Counted from the stretch's first letter, positions 27,381 through 36,955 are shown. The stretch: 64,000 nucleotides of DNA from Streptomyces cellulosae (GCF_000721105.1 NZ_JOEV01000018.1:124001-188000), one strand, 5' to 3'. The notes: generated by a model not told the origin, from the letters alone. A program made the numbers and translations.

Positions 27381-27779
27381 CTACCAGACGTAGGCGAGAA
27401 CTTCTCCGCCTACGCCCTTCTTGCCGGCCTGCTTGTCGGTGAGGAGCCCGTGAGACGTGGAGATGATCGCCACGCCGAGGCCGCCGAGCACCTTCGGCAG
27501 GTTGGTGGACTTCGCGTACACCCGGAGACCGGGCTTGGAGATCCGCTTGATGCCCGCGATGGAGCGCTCACGGTTGGGGCCGAACTTCAGCTCCAGGACG
27601 AGGTTCTTGCCGACCTCGGCGTCCTCGACCTTCCAGCCCGTGATGAAGCCCTCCTGCTGGAGGATCTCCGCGATGTGCGACTTGATCTTCGATGCCGGCA
27701 TCGTCACGGAGTCGTGGTATGCCGAGTTCGCGTTTCGCAGACGCGTAAGCATGTCTGCGATCGGATCAGTCATGGTCAT
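27381..27779 (-). CDS. rpsH: 30S ribosomal protein S8
   Basis: S8 nucleates the central domain of 16S rRNA and, in many bacteria, represses the spc operon. The 132-residue product reads [20 protein letters not shown] to the C-terminal [13 protein letters not shown] and [10 protein letters not shown] chose ATG 27779 with GAAGG seven bases upstream; the in-frame extension to 27824 lacks S8 sequence. A 211-base gap separates it from rpsN. Confidence 0.96.
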   Translation of the reverse strand: MTMTDPIADMLTRLRNANSAYHDSVTMPASKIKSHIAEILQQEGFITGWKVEDAEVGKNLVLELKFGPNRERSIAGIKRISKPGLRVYAKSTNLPKVLGGLGVAIISTSHGLLTDKQAGKKGVGGEVLAYVW

Positions 27780-27990
27780 GAATTGGCCTTCGGCCTCTCT
27801 CGCCGGGGTTTCCTGGTGCGCCATCCCTCTCCCCGATCCGAGACGGGACGGGTGCGGCGCGGTGGACCTACGGCGTAGTAAGTCGTATGGGCGTCCAGGC
27901 GCCCAACCCTCCTAGCCTAAGCCATGAAGGGGTGGGCACCTGACATCGCCCTTTACTTACCGAGAGTTCCTGAAATCCCGAAGTACGGGA

Positions 27991-28176
27991 CTACCAGGAG
28001 CTCTTGGTCACGCCCGGCAGCTCGCCACGGTGAGCCATCTCACGAAGGCACACGCGGCACAGGCCGAACTTGCGGTACACGGAGTGCGGACGGCCGCAGC
28101 GCTGGCAGCGCGTGTAGCCACGTACACCGAACTTGGGCTTACGAGCAGCCTTGGCAATCAGAGCCTTCTTCGCCAT
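27991..28176 (-). CDS. rpsN: 30S ribosomal protein S14, zinc-binding type
   Basis: A 61-residue short S14 beginning [20 protein letters not shown] with the complete zinc knuckle C-x2-C-x12-C-x2-C (CQRC ... CRVC). This is the primary zinc-dependent form. Streptomycetes usually also keep a longer zinc-free copy under Zur control elsewhere. AAGGAGG is well placed for ATG 28176. The ribosome-binding site overlaps the end of rplE. Confidence 0.97.
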   Translation of the reverse strand: MAKKALIAKAARKPKFGVRGYTRCQRCGRPHSVYRKFGLCRVCLREMAHRGELPGVTKSSW

Positions 28177-28181
28177 CTCGC

Positions 28182-28739
28182 TCACGCCTCCTTGAAGGGG
28201 AAGCCGAGGTGACGGAGGAGCGCGCGGCCCTCAGCGTCGTTGGTCGCCGTGGTCACCACGGTGATGTCCATACCCCGGGTGCGGTCGATCTTGTCCTGGT
28301 CGATCTCGTGGAACATGACCTGCTCCGTGAGACCGAAGGTGTAGTTGCCACGGCCGTCGAACTGCTTGGGGGACAGGCCGCGGAAGTCGCGGATGCGCGG
28401 GAGCGCCAGCGACAGGGTGCGGTCCAGGAACTCCCACATGCGGTCGCCACGGAGCGTGACGTGGGCACCGATCGGCTGGCCCTCACGCAGCTTGAACTGC
28501 GCGATGGACTTGCGGGCCTTGGTGACGGCCGGCTTCTGACCGGTGATCGTGGTGAGGTCGCGGATGGCGCCCTCGATCAGCTTGGAGTCGCGGGCGGCGT
28601 CGCCCACACCCATGTTGACCACGATCTTGACAAGACCGGGGATCTGCATGACGTTCTCGTACTTGAACTCGTCACGCAGCTTGCCCGCGATCTCCTCGCG
28701 GTACTTCGTCTTCAGACGCGGAGTGGTGGTGGTAGCCAT
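28182..28739 (-). CDS. rplE: 50S ribosomal protein L5
   Basis: L5 binds 5S rRNA and touches the P-site tRNA. The 185-residue product contains [38 protein letters not shown] and [19 protein letters not shown]. The start ATG overlaps the rplX stop by one base. Confidence 0.97.
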   Translation of the reverse strand: MATTTTPRLKTKYREEIAGKLRDEFKYENVMQIPGLVKIVVNMGVGDAARDSKLIEGAIRDLTTITGQKPAVTKARKSIAQFKLREGQPIGAHVTLRGDRMWEFLDRTLSLALPRIRDFRGLSPKQFDGRGNYTFGLTEQVMFHEIDQDKIDRTRGMDITVVTTATNDAEGRALLRHLGFPFKEA

Positions 28740-29062
28740 CAGATGTCCTCACCCGTCCGCTTGGCAACGCGGATCTTGTTGCCTTCGTCGTCGAAGCGGT
28801 AACCGACGCGGGTCACGACCTTGTTGCCGTCCTTCTCCACGACGAGCTGAACGTTGCTCACGTGAATGGGGGCCTCGGTGGTGACAATGCCGCCGGCCTG
28901 CGAACCACGAGCCGTCGGACCGGCCTTGGTGTGCTTCTTGACCCGGTTGACACCCTCGACCAGGACACGGTCCTCGCGGGGGTAGGCCGCGATGACCTTG
29001 CCCTGCTTGCCCTTGTCCTTACCGGTGATGACCTGGACCAGGTCGCCCTTCTTGATCTTCAT
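28739..29062 (-). CDS. rplX: 50S ribosomal protein L24
   Basis: L24 is an assembly initiator with a KOW motif. The 107-residue product begins [20 protein letters not shown] and contains [11 protein letters not shown]. It starts 2 bases after rplN and overlaps rplE by one base. Confidence 0.97.
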   Translation of the reverse strand: MKIKKGDLVQVITGKDKGKQGKVIAAYPREDRVLVEGVNRVKKHTKAGPTARGSQAGGIVTTEAPIHVSNVQLVVEKDGNKVVTRVGYRFDDEGNKIRVAKRTGEDI

Positions 29063-29064
29063 GC

Positions 29065-29433
29065 TTACAGCACCTCCGGCGCGAGCGAGATGATCTTCAT
29101 GAACTTCTTCTCGCGCAGCTCACGGCCGACGGGGCCGAAGATACGGGTGCCGCGAGGGTCGCCGTCGTTCTTCAGAATGACAGCGGCGTTCTCGTCGAAG
29201 CGGATGTACGAGCCGTCCGGACGGCGGCGCTCCTTGACGGTGCGAACGATGACCGCCTTGACGACGTCACCCTTCTTCACGTTGCCACCGGGGATCGCGT
29301 CCTTGACGGTGGCGACGATGACGTCACCGATGCCCGCGTAGCGGCGACCGGAGCCACCGAGCACACGGATGCAAAGGATCTCCTTCGCACCAGTGTTGTC
29401 GGCGACACGCAGTCGCGACTCCTGCTGGATCAC
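29065..29433 (-). CDS. rplN: 50S ribosomal protein L14
   Basis: L14 forms an intersubunit bridge. The 122-residue product begins [20 protein letters not shown] and contains [19 protein letters not shown] and [13 protein letters not shown]. It is the first gene of the classical spc operon here, immediately after a perfect 13-pair hairpin. Confidence 0.98.
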   Translation of the reverse strand: MIQQESRLRVADNTGAKEILCIRVLGGSGRRYAGIGDVIVATVKDAIPGGNVKKGDVVKAVIVRTVKERRRPDGSYIRFDENAAVILKNDGDPRGTRIFGPVGRELREKKFMKIISLAPEVL

Positions 29434-29461
29434 GTCTATCTCCTGTTTGTCTGCCGGTTCC

Positions 29462-29490
29462 CCGGGTGCCGCTCAGCGAGCGGCACCCGG
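29462..29490 (-). terminator. Perfect hairpin between rpsQ and rplN
   Basis: CCGGGTGCCGCTC (29462-29474) pairs perfectly with GAGCGGCACCCGG (29478-29490) across an AGC loop. A smaller stem (CCTGCG/CGCAGG, 29507-29526) lies just upstream in the transcript. There is no U-tract. It sits exactly at the S10/spc operon boundary and probably acts as a partial terminator. Confidence 0.7.
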
Positions 29491-29530
29491 AGCCTGGCGG
29501 AACTGTCCTGCGAGTTTGCCCGCAGGAGAT

Positions 29531-29818
29531 TTACTTGGCCTTCTCGAGGATCTCGACGACGCGCCAGCGCTTCGTCGCGGACAGCGGCCGGGTCTCCATG
29601 AGGAGGACACGGTCGCCGACACCCGCGGCGTTCTGCTCGTCGTGGGCCTTGAGCTTGTTCGTACGGCGGATGACCTTGCCGTACAGCGCGTGCTTCACAC
29701 GGTCCTCGACGGCGACGACGACGGTCTTGTCCATCTTGTCGCTGACGACCAGGCCCTCACGGGTCTTGCGGAATCCGCGGTCCGTCTTGGTCTCTTCAGT
29801 CACGTTGCTCTCGCTCAT
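29531..29818 (-). CDS. rpsQ: 30S ribosomal protein S17
   Basis: S17 is a primary 16S rRNA binder with an OB fold. The 95-residue product has [20 protein letters not shown] and the signature [20 protein letters not shown]. The start overlaps the rpmC stop in ATGA. It is the last gene of the S10 operon. Confidence 0.97.
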   Translation of the reverse strand: MSESNVTEETKTDRGFRKTREGLVVSDKMDKTVVVAVEDRVKHALYGKVIRRTNKLKAHDEQNAAGVGDRVLLMETRPLSATKRWRVVEILEKAK

Positions 29819-30039
29819 GCGTTCTCCACCGTCTCGATGCCCAGCTCGCGCTCACGCATCAGGGTGTAGATCCGCGCGATGTCCTTACGGACGGCCTTGA
29901 GCCGACCGTGGTTCTCGAGCTGACCGGTCGCCGCCTGGAAGCGGAGGTTGAACAGCTCTTCCTTGGCTTCGCGGAGCTTGTTCAGAAGCTCCTCGTCACC
30001 CAGTTCGCGCAGCTCGGACGCCTTGGTACCGGCCGACAT
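29815..30039 (-). CDS. rpmC: 50S ribosomal protein L29
   Basis: L29 lies at the tunnel exit, near the docking site for trigger factor and SRP. The 74-residue product reads [20 protein letters not shown] with [23 protein letters not shown] 30039 overlaps the rplP stop by one base; a GTG three bases earlier is possible. Confidence 0.96.
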   Translation of the reverse strand: MSAGTKASELRELGDEELLNKLREAKEELFNLRFQAATGQLENHGRLKAVRKDIARIYTLMRERELGIETVENA

Positions 30040-30458
30040 CACGCTTCACCTGCCTCGCGCTTGACGATCCGGCACTTCATCGGCAGCTTGTGGGCCGCAC
30101 GAGTCAGCGCCTCACGGGCGATCTTCTCGTTGGGGTAGGACAGTTCGAACATGACCCGGCCCGGGTGCACGTTCGCGATCCACCACTCGGGAGAACCCTT
30201 ACCGGAACCCATGCGGGTCTCGGCGGGCTTCTTGGTCAGCGGGCGGTCCGGGTAGATGTTGATCCAGACCTTGCCGCCACGCTTGATGTGGCGGGTCATC
30301 GCGATACGAGCCGCCTCGATCTGGCGGTTGGTCACGTACGCCGGCGTGAGGGCCTGGATGCCGTACTCGCCGAACGCGACCGTCGTACCACCCTTGGCCT
30401 GACCACGGCGCTTGGGGTGGTGCTGCTTGCGGTGCTTGACCCTACGGGGGATCAGCAT
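30039..30458 (-). CDS. rplP: 50S ribosomal protein L16
   Basis: L16 positions tRNA in the A site. The 139-residue product begins [20 protein letters not shown] and contains the signature [20 protein letters not shown] and [18 protein letters not shown]. It lies between rpsC (5-base gap) and rpmC. Confidence 0.98.
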   Translation of the reverse strand: MLIPRRVKHRKQHHPKRRGQAKGGTTVAFGEYGIQALTPAYVTNRQIEAARIAMTRHIKRGGKVWINIYPDRPLTKKPAETRMGSGKGSPEWWIANVHPGRVMFELSYPNEKIAREALTRAAHKLPMKCRIVKREAGEA

Positions 30459-30463
30459 GACGG

Positions 30464-31297
30464 TCAGGCCTCCGTTCCGGTGCTCTCAGCCGGAGCGGCG
30501 GCGGGAGCCTCGGCCTTGGGGGCCTCGGCGCCTGCAGCCTGCTGCGGCTTGCGACCGCGCCGCTCGCCGCCGCCGCCGCGGCCACCACGGGCCGGGCGGT
30601 CGGCGCCGCCGCCACCGCGGGCCGGGCGGTTACCCGCACGGGCGGCAGCGTTCTCAGCGCGGACCTCGGCGATGTTCTTGACGTCGCCCTTGTAGATCCA
30701 GACCTTCACACCGATGCGGCCGAAGGTCGTCTTGGCCTCGAAGAAGCCGTAGTCCACGTTCGCGCGGAGCGTGTGCAGGGGCACACGGCCCTCGCGGTAG
30801 AACTCCGAGCGGGACATCTCGGCGCCACCGAGGCGGCCACCGCACTGGATCTTGATGCCCTTGGCGCCGGCCTTCATCGTGCCCTGCATGCTCTTACGCA
30901 TGGCGCGACGGAAGGAGACGCGGGAGGAGAGCTGCTCGGCGACGGCCTGAGCAACCAGCTGAGCGTCCGTCTCGGGGCTCTTGACCTCGAGGATGTTCAG
31001 CTGGACCTGCTTGCCCGTGAGCTTCTCGAGGTCACCGCGGATGCGGTCGGCCTCGGCGCCACGGCGGCCGATGACGATGCCCGGACGAGCGGTGTGGATG
31101 TCCACACGCACACGGTCACGGGTGCGCTCGATCTCCACCTTCGAGATGCCGGCGCGCTCCATGCCGGACGTCATCATCCGACGGATGGCGACGTCTTCCT
31201 TGACGTAGTCCTTGTACAGCTTGTCGGCGTACCAACGGGACTTGAAGTCCGTGGTGATGCCGAGCCGGAACCCATGCGGGTTAACCTTCTGGCCCAT
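30464..31297 (-). CDS. rpsC: 30S ribosomal protein S3 with long C-terminal tail
   Basis: S3 forms part of the mRNA entry channel. The 277-residue product has the KH core ([40 protein letters not shown]) and the KVWIYKG end of the common core. It is about 40 residues longer than E. coli S3. From residue about 213 it carries an Arg/Gly-rich segment ([20 protein letters not shown]) and then an Ala/Pro/Glu tail. Start ATG 31297 overlaps the rplV stop (TAATG). Confidence 0.97.
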   Translation of the reverse strand: MGQKVNPHGFRLGITTDFKSRWYADKLYKDYVKEDVAIRRMMTSGMERAGISKVEIERTRDRVRVDIHTARPGIVIGRRGAEADRIRGDLEKLTGKQVQLNILEVKSPETDAQLVAQAVAEQLSSRVSFRRAMRKSMQGTMKAGAKGIKIQCGGRLGGAEMSRSEFYREGRVPLHTLRANVDYGFFEAKTTFGRIGVKVWIYKGDVKNIAEVRAENAAARAGNRPARGGGGADRPARGGRGGGGERRGRKPQQAAGAEAPKAEAPAAAPAESTGTEA

Positions 31298-31644
31298 TAC
31301 CGGGTTCCTTCCTTGCTGCTGACGACCACGGTGATGTGGCTGGTCCGCTTGCGGATCCGGTAGGCACGGCCCTGGGCGCGCGGACGGAACCGCTTCAGGG
31401 TCGGGCCCTCGTCGACGTACGCCTCGGAGATGACAAGGCTGTCGACATCGGTGTGGTCGTAGTTGTGCGCGGCGTTGGCGATGGCGCTGTCCAGCACCTT
31501 GCCGACCGGCACGCTCGCGGCCTGCGGGGCGAAACGCAGGACCGCCTGAGCCTCCGTGGCGTCCATGCCACGGATAAGGTCCACCACGCGGCGGGCCTTC
31601 ATGGGCGTGACGCGGATGTACCGCGCCTGGGCCCTGGCTTCCAT
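31297..31644 (-). CDS. rplV: 50S ribosomal protein L22
   Basis: L22 lines the exit tunnel. The 115-residue product begins [20 protein letters not shown] and has the tunnel loop near [21 protein letters not shown] chose ATG 31644 with GGAAGG upstream; an in-frame extension to 31674 adds only non-family residues. Confidence 0.96.
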   Translation of the reverse strand: MEARAQARYIRVTPMKARRVVDLIRGMDATEAQAVLRFAPQAASVPVGKVLDSAIANAAHNYDHTDVDSLVISEAYVDEGPTLKRFRPRAQGRAYRIRKRTSHITVVVSSKEGTR

Positions 31645-31686
31645 GGTTGTCCTTCCAGTGTCTGTCATGGTCATTCCACCCCGCGC

Positions 31687-31968
31687 TTAGCGGCGCTTCG
31701 ACTTCCGGTCGTCCTTGACGTGACCCCGGAAGGTGCGCGTCGGCGAGAACTCGCCGAGCTTGTGGCCGACCATCGACTCGGTGACAAACACCGGAATGTG
31801 GGTCTTGCCGTTGTGCACCGCGATCGTGTGGCCCAGCATGGCCGGGACGATCATCGAGCGACGGGACCAGGTCTTGATGACGTTCTTGGAACCCGCTTCG
31901 TTCTGGGCGTCCACCTTCTTGATCAGGTGGTCGTCGACGAAGGGCCCCTTCTTGAGACTGCGCGGCAT
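31687..31968 (-). CDS. rpsS: 30S ribosomal protein S19
   Basis: S19 is in the small-subunit head and bridges to L5. The 93-residue product begins [20 protein letters not shown] and contains the signature [20 protein letters not shown]. It lies between rplB (12-base gap) and rplV. Confidence 0.98.
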   Translation of the reverse strand: MPRSLKKGPFVDDHLIKKVDAQNEAGSKNVIKTWSRRSMIVPAMLGHTIAVHNGKTHIPVFVTESMVGHKLGEFSPTRTFRGHVKDDRKSKRR

Positions 31969-31980
31969 CTAAACCCGCTC

Positions 31981-32817
31981 CTAGCGCTTCTTGTTCGTCT
32001 TGCGGCGGCGGACGATGTACTTGTTCGAAGCCTTCTTCGGCGAACGAGTACGACCCTCCTTCTGACCCCACGGGGAGACCGGGTGGCGACCACCGGAGGT
32101 CTTGCCCTCACCACCACCGTGCGGGTGGTCAACCGGGTTCATCGCCACACCGCGAACGGTCGGGCGGACGCCCAGCCAACGCTTGCGGCCGGCCTTGCCC
32201 CAGTTGATGTTGCTCTGCTCGGCGTTGCCGACCTCGCCGACCGTGGCGCGGCAGCGCTGGTCGACCAGACGGATCTCACCGGACGGCATGCGGAGGTGGG
32301 CCATGGTGCCCTCCTTCGCGAGCAGCTGCACCGAGGCACCGGCGGAGCGGGCGAACTTGGCGCCGCCACCGGGACGGATCTCGATCGCGTGGATCGTGGT
32401 ACCGACCGGGATGTTGCGGAGCGCCAGGTTGTTGCCCGGCTTGATGTCGGCCCCGGGACCGTTCTCGACGCGGTCACCCTGCTGCAGGTTGCGCGGGGCG
32501 AGGATGTAGCGCTTCTCGCCGTCGGCGTAGTGCAGCAGCGCGATGCGCGCGGTGCGGTTGGGGTCGTACTCGATGTGCGCGACCTTCGCCGGCACGCCGT
32601 CCTTGTCGTGACGACGGAAGTCGATCACGCGGTAGGCGCGCTTGTGTCCGCCACCCTGGTGGCGAACGGTCACACGACCGGCGTTGTTACGGCCGCCCTT
32701 GCTGTGCAGCGGGCGGACCAGCGACTTCTCCGGCGTGGACCGCGTGACCTCGACGAAGTCGGCGACGCTGGAGCCACGACGGCCCGGCGTAGTCGGCTTG
32801 TACTTGCGGATTCCCAT
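31981..32817 (-). CDS. rplB: 50S ribosomal protein L2
   Basis: L2 is essential for subunit association and the peptidyl transferase centre. The 278-residue product begins [20 protein letters not shown] and contains [20 protein letters not shown], which includes the conserved histidine. Family length is normal. Confidence 0.98.
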   Translation of the reverse strand: MGIRKYKPTTPGRRGSSVADFVEVTRSTPEKSLVRPLHSKGGRNNAGRVTVRHQGGGHKRAYRVIDFRRHDKDGVPAKVAHIEYDPNRTARIALLHYADGEKRYILAPRNLQQGDRVENGPGADIKPGNNLALRNIPVGTTIHAIEIRPGGGAKFARSAGASVQLLAKEGTMAHLRMPSGEIRLVDQRCRATVGEVGNAEQSNINWGKAGRKRWLGVRPTVRGVAMNPVDHPHGGGEGKTSGGRHPVSPWGQKEGRTRSPKKASNKYIVRRRKTNKKR

Positions 32818-32855
32818 TTCTCAGTCCTCGTCCGATATCGGACGATCCGACCCGC

Positions 32856-33275
32856 TTAAGCGGTCGGACCGCCGAAGATGTCGATACGGTCGCCCTCGGC
32901 AAGGGTCACGATCGCGCGCTTGCTGTCGGCACGCTTGCCGAAGCCGGTGCGGGTCCGCTTGCGCTTGCCCTGGCGGTTGATCGTGTTGACCCCGGTGACC
33001 TTGACCGAGAAGACCGCCTGGACGGCCTCCTTGATCTGGGTCTTGTTGGAGCCCGGCGCCACGATGAACGTGTACTTGTTCTCGTCGAGGAGCGCGTAGC
33101 TCTTCTCCGACACGACCGGCTTCAGCAGGATGTCACGGGGGTCCGTGAACGCCTTGCTGGCCGGGGTGACGACGGTGTTCTTGCCCTCGCTGGCGTGGCG
33201 ACGCGCCTTGGCGACGCGCGCGGCCTTGGCGGCCTTGGCAGCCTTGGAGGCAATGCTCGGGTGACGCGTAGCCAT
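32856..33275 (-). CDS. rplW: 50S ribosomal protein L23
   Basis: L23 is the tunnel-exit docking site for trigger factor and SRP. The 139-residue product has an Ala/Lys-rich N-terminal extension of about 45 residues ([17 protein letters not shown]) not seen in E. coli. The core follows: [20 protein letters not shown] and [23 protein letters not shown] 33275 overlaps the rplD stop by one base. Confidence 0.96.
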   Translation of the reverse strand: MATRHPSIASKAAKAAKAARVAKARRHASEGKNTVVTPASKAFTDPRDILLKPVVSEKSYALLDENKYTFIVAPGSNKTQIKEAVQAVFSVKVTGVNTINRQGKRKRTRTGFGKRADSKRAIVTLAEGDRIDIFGGPTA

Positions 33276-33931
33276 CAGGCCTCGCTCCCTTCGGTGTCGG
33301 TGGCCTGCGGGCCGGACACGAAGGACTCGAAAGCGGCCTGGGTGAAGACCACGTCGTCGGAGACGATCACGTCGTACGTGTTCAGCTGGCCCGGCTCCAG
33401 GATGTGGACCTGGGGCAGGTTGCGGGCGGAGAGCCACGCGGCCTCGTCGGCGCGGTCGATGACCAGGAGCACGTTCTTACGCTCCGAGATCTTGCCGAAC
33501 AGCGTCCGTGCGGCCTTCGTGGACGGGTTCTCGCCCTCGATCACGCCGGTGACGACGTGGATGCGGTTGTGGCGGGCCCGGTCGGTGAGGGCGTGGCGCA
33601 GGGCCGCGGCCTTCATCTTCTTCGGGGTCCGCTGCGAGTAGTCACGCGGCACGGGACCGTGCACGACGCCACCACCGGCGAACTGCGGCGCGCGGGTCGA
33701 ACCCTGACGGGCGCGACCGGTGCCCTTCTGGCGGTACGGCTTCTTGCCGCCACCACGGACTTCACCGCGACGCTTGGTCTTGTGCGTGCCCTGACGGGCA
33801 GCGGCGTTCTGCGCGACGACGACCTGGTGGATCAGCGGGATGCTGATCTTCTCCACGCCGAAGATCTCCGCGGGGAGCTCGACGCTTCCGGTCTTCTCGC
33901 CTGCAGGCGAAAGGATGTCAACAGTGCTCAT
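33275..33931 (-). CDS. rplD: 50S ribosomal protein L4
   Basis: L4 reaches the tunnel constriction and in E. coli represses the S10 operon. The 218-residue product begins [20 protein letters not shown] and has the tunnel loop [20 protein letters not shown] and [21 protein letters not shown] chose ATG 33931; the frame continues upstream only as an rplC shadow. Confidence 0.97.
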   Translation of the reverse strand: MSTVDILSPAGEKTGSVELPAEIFGVEKISIPLIHQVVVAQNAAARQGTHKTKRRGEVRGGGKKPYRQKGTGRARQGSTRAPQFAGGGVVHGPVPRDYSQRTPKKMKAAALRHALTDRARHNRIHVVTGVIEGENPSTKAARTLFGKISERKNVLLVIDRADEAAWLSARNLPQVHILEPGQLNTYDVIVSDDVVFTQAAFESFVSGPQATDTEGSEA

Positions 33932-33938
33932 CGGTACC

Positions 33939-34583
33939 TCAGGCCCCCTTGGCCGCGGTGCGGACCAGGACGAGGCCGCCGTTCGGACCGGGAACCGCGC
34001 CCTTGATGAGCAGCAGACCCTTCTCCGCGTCAACGGCGTGGACGGTCAGGTTCTGGGTGGTGACCCGCTCGTTGCCCATGCGACCCGCCATGCGGAGGCC
34101 CTTGAACACACGGCCCGGGGTGGCGCAGCCACCGATGGAACCGGGGGAGCGGTGCTTGCGCTGGGTGCCGTGACCGGCGCCGAGGCCCTTGAAGTTGTGA
34201 CGCTTCATGACACCGGCGAAGCCCTTGCCCTTGCTCTTGCCGGTCACGTCCACCTTCAGGCCGGCCTCGAACACCTCAGCGGTGATCTCCTGGCCCAGCG
34301 TGTACTCGGAGGCGTCCGCGGTGCGGATCTCGACGAGGTGGCGGCGGGGGGTGACGTCGGCCTTGGCGAAGTGACCCTTGAGGGGCTTGTTCACCTTGCG
34401 CGGGTCGATCTCGCCGAAGGCGATCTGGACCGACTCGTAGCCGTCGGCGTCGTTCGTACGGACCTGGGTCACGACGTTCGGGCCGGCCTTGACGACGGTG
34501 ACCGGAACAACACGGTTGTTCTCGTCCCACACCTGCGTCATGCCGAGCTTCTCGCCCAGGATGCCCTTGATCTGCTTGGTCAT
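33939..34583 (-). CDS. rplC: 50S ribosomal protein L3
   Basis: L3 is an assembly initiator reaching the peptidyl transferase centre. The 214-residue product begins [20 protein letters not shown] and contains [20 protein letters not shown] and the glutamine-loop region [16 protein letters not shown]. Start ATG 34583 is chosen for homology; its ribosome-binding site is weak, so coupling to rpsJ translation is likely. Confidence 0.96.
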   Translation of the reverse strand: MTKQIKGILGEKLGMTQVWDENNRVVPVTVVKAGPNVVTQVRTNDADGYESVQIAFGEIDPRKVNKPLKGHFAKADVTPRRHLVEIRTADASEYTLGQEITAEVFEAGLKVDVTGKSKGKGFAGVMKRHNFKGLGAGHGTQRKHRSPGSIGGCATPGRVFKGLRMAGRMGNERVTTQNLTVHAVDAEKGLLLIKGAVPGPNGGLVLVRTAAKGA

Positions 34584-34599
34584 CTTCAGATCACCGGCC

Positions 34600-34908
34600 T
34601 CAGAGCTTGATCTCGATGTCGACACCGGCCGGGAGGTCGAGTCGCATCAGAGAGTCAACGGTCTTGGGGGTCGGGTCGAGGATGTCGATCAGGCGCTTGT
34701 GCGTGCGCATCTCGAAGTGCTCGCGCGAGTCCTTGTACTTGTGCGGCGACTTGATGACGCAGTACACGTTCTTCTCAGTGGGCAGCGGCACCGGGCCCGC
34801 GACCGACGCACCAGTACGCGTCACCGTCTCGACGATCTTCTTCGCCGAGGAGTCGATGACCTCGTGGTCGTAGGCCTTGAGCCGGATGCGGATCTTCTGT
34901 CCCGCCAT
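34600..34908 (-). CDS. rpsJ: 30S ribosomal protein S10
   Basis: S10 of the small-subunit head (also NusE, the antitermination partner of NusB). The 102-residue product begins [20 protein letters not shown] and contains the signature [20 protein letters not shown]. It is the first gene of the superoperon, after a leader of about 375 bases with several hairpins. Confidence 0.98.
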   Translation of the reverse strand: MAGQKIRIRLKAYDHEVIDSSAKKIVETVTRTGASVAGPVPLPTEKNVYCVIKSPHKYKDSREHFEMRTHKRLIDILDPTPKTVDSLMRLDLPAGVDIEIKL

Positions 34909-35283
34909 GGCTACTCAGCAGTCCTGTCTCTCGTAACGCTCTGGAACCCGGTGTTTTCCTGACTTCTTCCGACCCACGCGGTCGGGCGTGTCGCGCTTCC
35001 ACTGACACAGATGTCCCACGTTCGAACATCCCTGCGAGGAATGAACACGGCCCTTCCGGAACCGCAAGCCGGAGGCGAAAGCCCACCGGGTGCCTGGCCG
35101 GCGCCGCACTGACACTTCCCGAAAGATTCCCGTACGTCCGCCCCAGCGCTGCCATCTGGCAGTTGGGGCGACGAGTACTGTGGGACTCGCTTCCGGTCCT
35201 CCCGGCGGGAGGCGCGCAGCATCAACACTCGACCGAGCAACTCGGACAGTCTGCCACAGGGGGCGGGGGGCTGGCCAATCGGG
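34909..35283 (-). promoter_or_regulatory. Structured rpsJ (S10 operon) leader
   Basis: About 375 transcribed but untranslated bases. Hairpins seen: CCTCCCGGCGGGAGG (35198-35212), an imperfect CTTCCGG/CCGGAGG stem around 35053-35075, and the CCGACC/GGTCGG stem at 34969-34985. No gene is seen on either strand. Leader length and structure suggest control by a ribosomal protein such as L4 or by S10 itself; this is inference. Confidence 0.55.
34969..34985 (-). promoter_or_regulatory. Leader hairpin shared with the rpsL leader
   Basis: CCGACCCACGCGGTCGG forms a 6-pair stem with a 5-base loop about 60 bases before rpsJ. The same 17 bases occur 51 bases before rpsL (60349-60365), and the flank G-GTGTCG also matches except one base. 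Confidence 0.7.
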
Positions 35284-35289
35284 GCGGAG

Positions 35290-35317
35290 ACAATACCCGG
35301 AGAGTGACGCACGTCAA
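35290..35317 (-). promoter_or_regulatory. Promoter of the S10 operon
   Basis: Minus strand: -35 TTGACG (35317-35312), 16-base spacer, -10 TATTGT (35295-35290). The predicted start is near 35283. This is a good housekeeping-sigma match. Confidence 0.65.
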
Positions 35318-35552
35318 ACACTGGCGGCACGCGACCCCGCCTTCACCCCGCCTCGTACCCCTTGTGCTGCTCCGGCGTCTCGGCCACTGGACCAGGTGAT
35401 TTCGTGCGATTCAGCACCTCGCCACCCAAGGACGGGCTGGTCCGCGGTCTTGATCAGGGGCCCATCTGACGTTCTCGCGGAGGTGGCCGCCGACGGGACG
35501 ATTCCTGCCCCGCGAGATGCCTGTGCCGCCGACGTCACACTGAGCTTGCACA

Positions 35553-35585
35553 GGGCCGGGGAGGAGCAGGCGTCCTCCCCGGCCC
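35553..35585 (-). terminator. Terminator of the 35590 gene
   Basis: GGGCCGGGGAGGA (35553-35565) pairs perfectly with TCCTCCCCGGCCC (35573-35585) across a 7-base loop, 4 bases beyond the stop codon of the secreted-protein gene. Confidence 0.8.
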
Positions 35586-35589
35586 GGGG

Positions 35590-36420
35590 TCAGCGCACGT
35601 CGATATGGTCCCCGCCGCTGGTCGCGGCGCCGGTCGTGTCGTTGCCGCGGTACACCCAGCGCCACGTACCGTCGGTGGCGGCGGTGACCGTCGTCTTGAG
35701 CGCGCCGGAGCTGCTCGTGGTGACCTTCTTGACCGCCTTGAAGGAGCTGGTCCCCGTCTGACGGAACTGAAGCTCGACCGTACGGCCGCCGTAGGGGCCG
35801 TACTTCTTGGTGTCCCAGTTCGCACGGGTGAGCTTGCCGGTGACGGTGATCTTCTGGCCCTTGGTGACCGGCTCCGGCGCGGCGTTCACGGTGACGTTCG
35901 CCGCGCGCTTGAGCCGGACGGTCGCGGACCTGGTCTCGTACTCCTCTGCGAGGAGGCTGCCACTGGCCTTGAAAAGGCGCAGTGCTACGCCGACCTTCCA
36001 CGCGGTGGCGTCGCTGTTGGAGTCGACGTGCTCCCGGCTCGGGTGGGGGTCGATATAGAGGGACCCCTCACAACTGGCCTTCTTGGAGCCTTCCTCGTAA
36101 CAGGTGTAGCCGGCCGGTCCTATGTAGCTGCCCCCGGTGGCTTCGGCCGCCTGCTTGATGTTGCCGCGGTAGATGAAGGGATGCGCGTCGTACCGGGACG
36201 GGTCACTGGTGCTGTAGCCGGCCGGAAGGGCGATCTTGAACGTGAGGGACGGCTCCACCACCTTGGTCGTACCGACCACGATCGGCTTGCCCTTGTTGAT
36301 GACGATGTCCGACACGGTGATACCGGTGTCCGCGGCCTGGGCCGCCGGGCCGTTGAACAGCGAGAGAGCGAGCGCTCCCACGAGCGTGGCCACGGCGGCC
36401 GTTCGTCTGCCTGATCTCAT
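35590..36420 (-). CDS. Secreted protein of unknown function
   Basis: A 276-residue exported protein I do not recognise. Residues 1-30 are a signal peptide (basic start, hydrophobic core ATLVGALALSLF, AQAAD cleavage region). A first domain (about 31-165) has two cysteines (YTCYEEGS, KASCEGS). A second (about 185-276), from VTKGQKITVTGKLTRANWDT, resembles the Ig-like calcium/bacterial surface repeats common in secreted Streptomyces proteins (RTVELQFRQTGTSSFK, WRWVYRGNDTT). I prefer ATG 36420 with GGAAGAAG upstream over GTG 36426. It probably acts outside the cell; no enzymatic motif is visible. Confidence 0.85.
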   Translation of the reverse strand: MRSGRRTAAVATLVGALALSLFNGPAAQAADTGITVSDIVINKGKPIVVGTTKVVEPSLTFKIALPAGYSTSDPSRYDAHPFIYRGNIKQAAEATGGSYIGPAGYTCYEEGSKKASCEGSLYIDPHPSREHVDSNSDATAWKVGVALRLFKASGSLLAEEYETRSATVRLKRAANVTVNAAPEPVTKGQKITVTGKLTRANWDTKKYGPYGGRTVELQFRQTGTSSFKAVKKVTTSSSGALKTTVTAATDGTWRWVYRGNDTTGAATSGGDHIDVR

Positions 36421-36426
36421 TCCCAC

Positions 36427-36618
36427 TTCTTCCGTGGTGCGGGATTCGGAGAGGGCAGAGTATCCGGTACGTGATCATGGCGTGCTACGGCGATCTCGAC
36501 GAGGAGCCGTCGTCGGGGCCACTGCTGAAAACGCCGAGCCCGGATCCCAACTCGGCTTCGCTGTCGGGAACTTCACCCTCCCGCTGCGCACACACCCCCA
36601 CACCCGCGATCGACCAGA
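36427..36618. other. Gap upstream of the secreted-protein gene
   Basis: About 190 bases between the start of the secreted protein gene and a PIN-domain gene tail. No gene or clear promoter is seen. Confidence 0.4.
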
Positions 36619-36741
36619 TTCGACGCCTCGGTGATCTCCTGCGGGGAGCGCCTCGGGGTGGTCGATGTGGCCACGGTCGACCGCAAGCACTCCGGCACGG
36701 TACGCCCGGCGCACGTCCCGTCGTTCACACTGCTGCCGAGA
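36619..36741 (+). pseudogene. PIN-domain (VapC-like) toxin gene tail
   Basis: In one plus-strand frame the sequence reads DASVISCGERLGVVDVATVD, then RKHSGTVRPAHVPSFTLLP. This is the C-terminal segment of actinobacterial VapC-type PIN nucleases, with the (V)DA-x-x-I-x-x-x-AERLG helix and the conserved late aspartates. No upstream catalytic half, start or antitoxin gene is present, and the frame runs on without a proper end. It is a decayed fragment of a toxin-antitoxin locus. Confidence 0.6.
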
Positions 36742-36742
36742 G

Positions 36743-36955
36743 TCAGCCCTCTATCGCGAACGGCAGGAAGCGGGTCCAGGACTCCGGCGTGAGCGCGAGG
36801 CGGGGGCTCGCGTCGCGGTGCTTGGAGTCACGGACGTGGACGGTGCCGGGAGTGAGGGCGACTTCCACACAGGAGTCACCCTCGCTGCTGCTGCTGTAGC
36901 TGCTCTTGAACCACGCCAGCCCGGAGGCGTCCCCGGTCGAGCCTGTGCCGATCAT
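36743..36955 (-). CDS. DUF397 protein
   Basis: A 70-residue DUF397 protein: AWFKSSYSSSSEGDSCVEVA is the family signature, followed by VHVRDSKHRDASPRLALTPE and W-x-x-FL near the end. DUF397 proteins occur next to XRE regulators in streptomycetes and some influence development, although their biochemical role is unclear. Its ATG overlaps the regulator stop by 4 bases (ATGA), so the two are coupled. Confidence 0.92.
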   Translation of the reverse strand: MIGTGSTGDASGLAWFKSSYSSSSEGDSCVEVALTPGTVHVRDSKHRDASPRLALTPESWTRFLPFAIEG

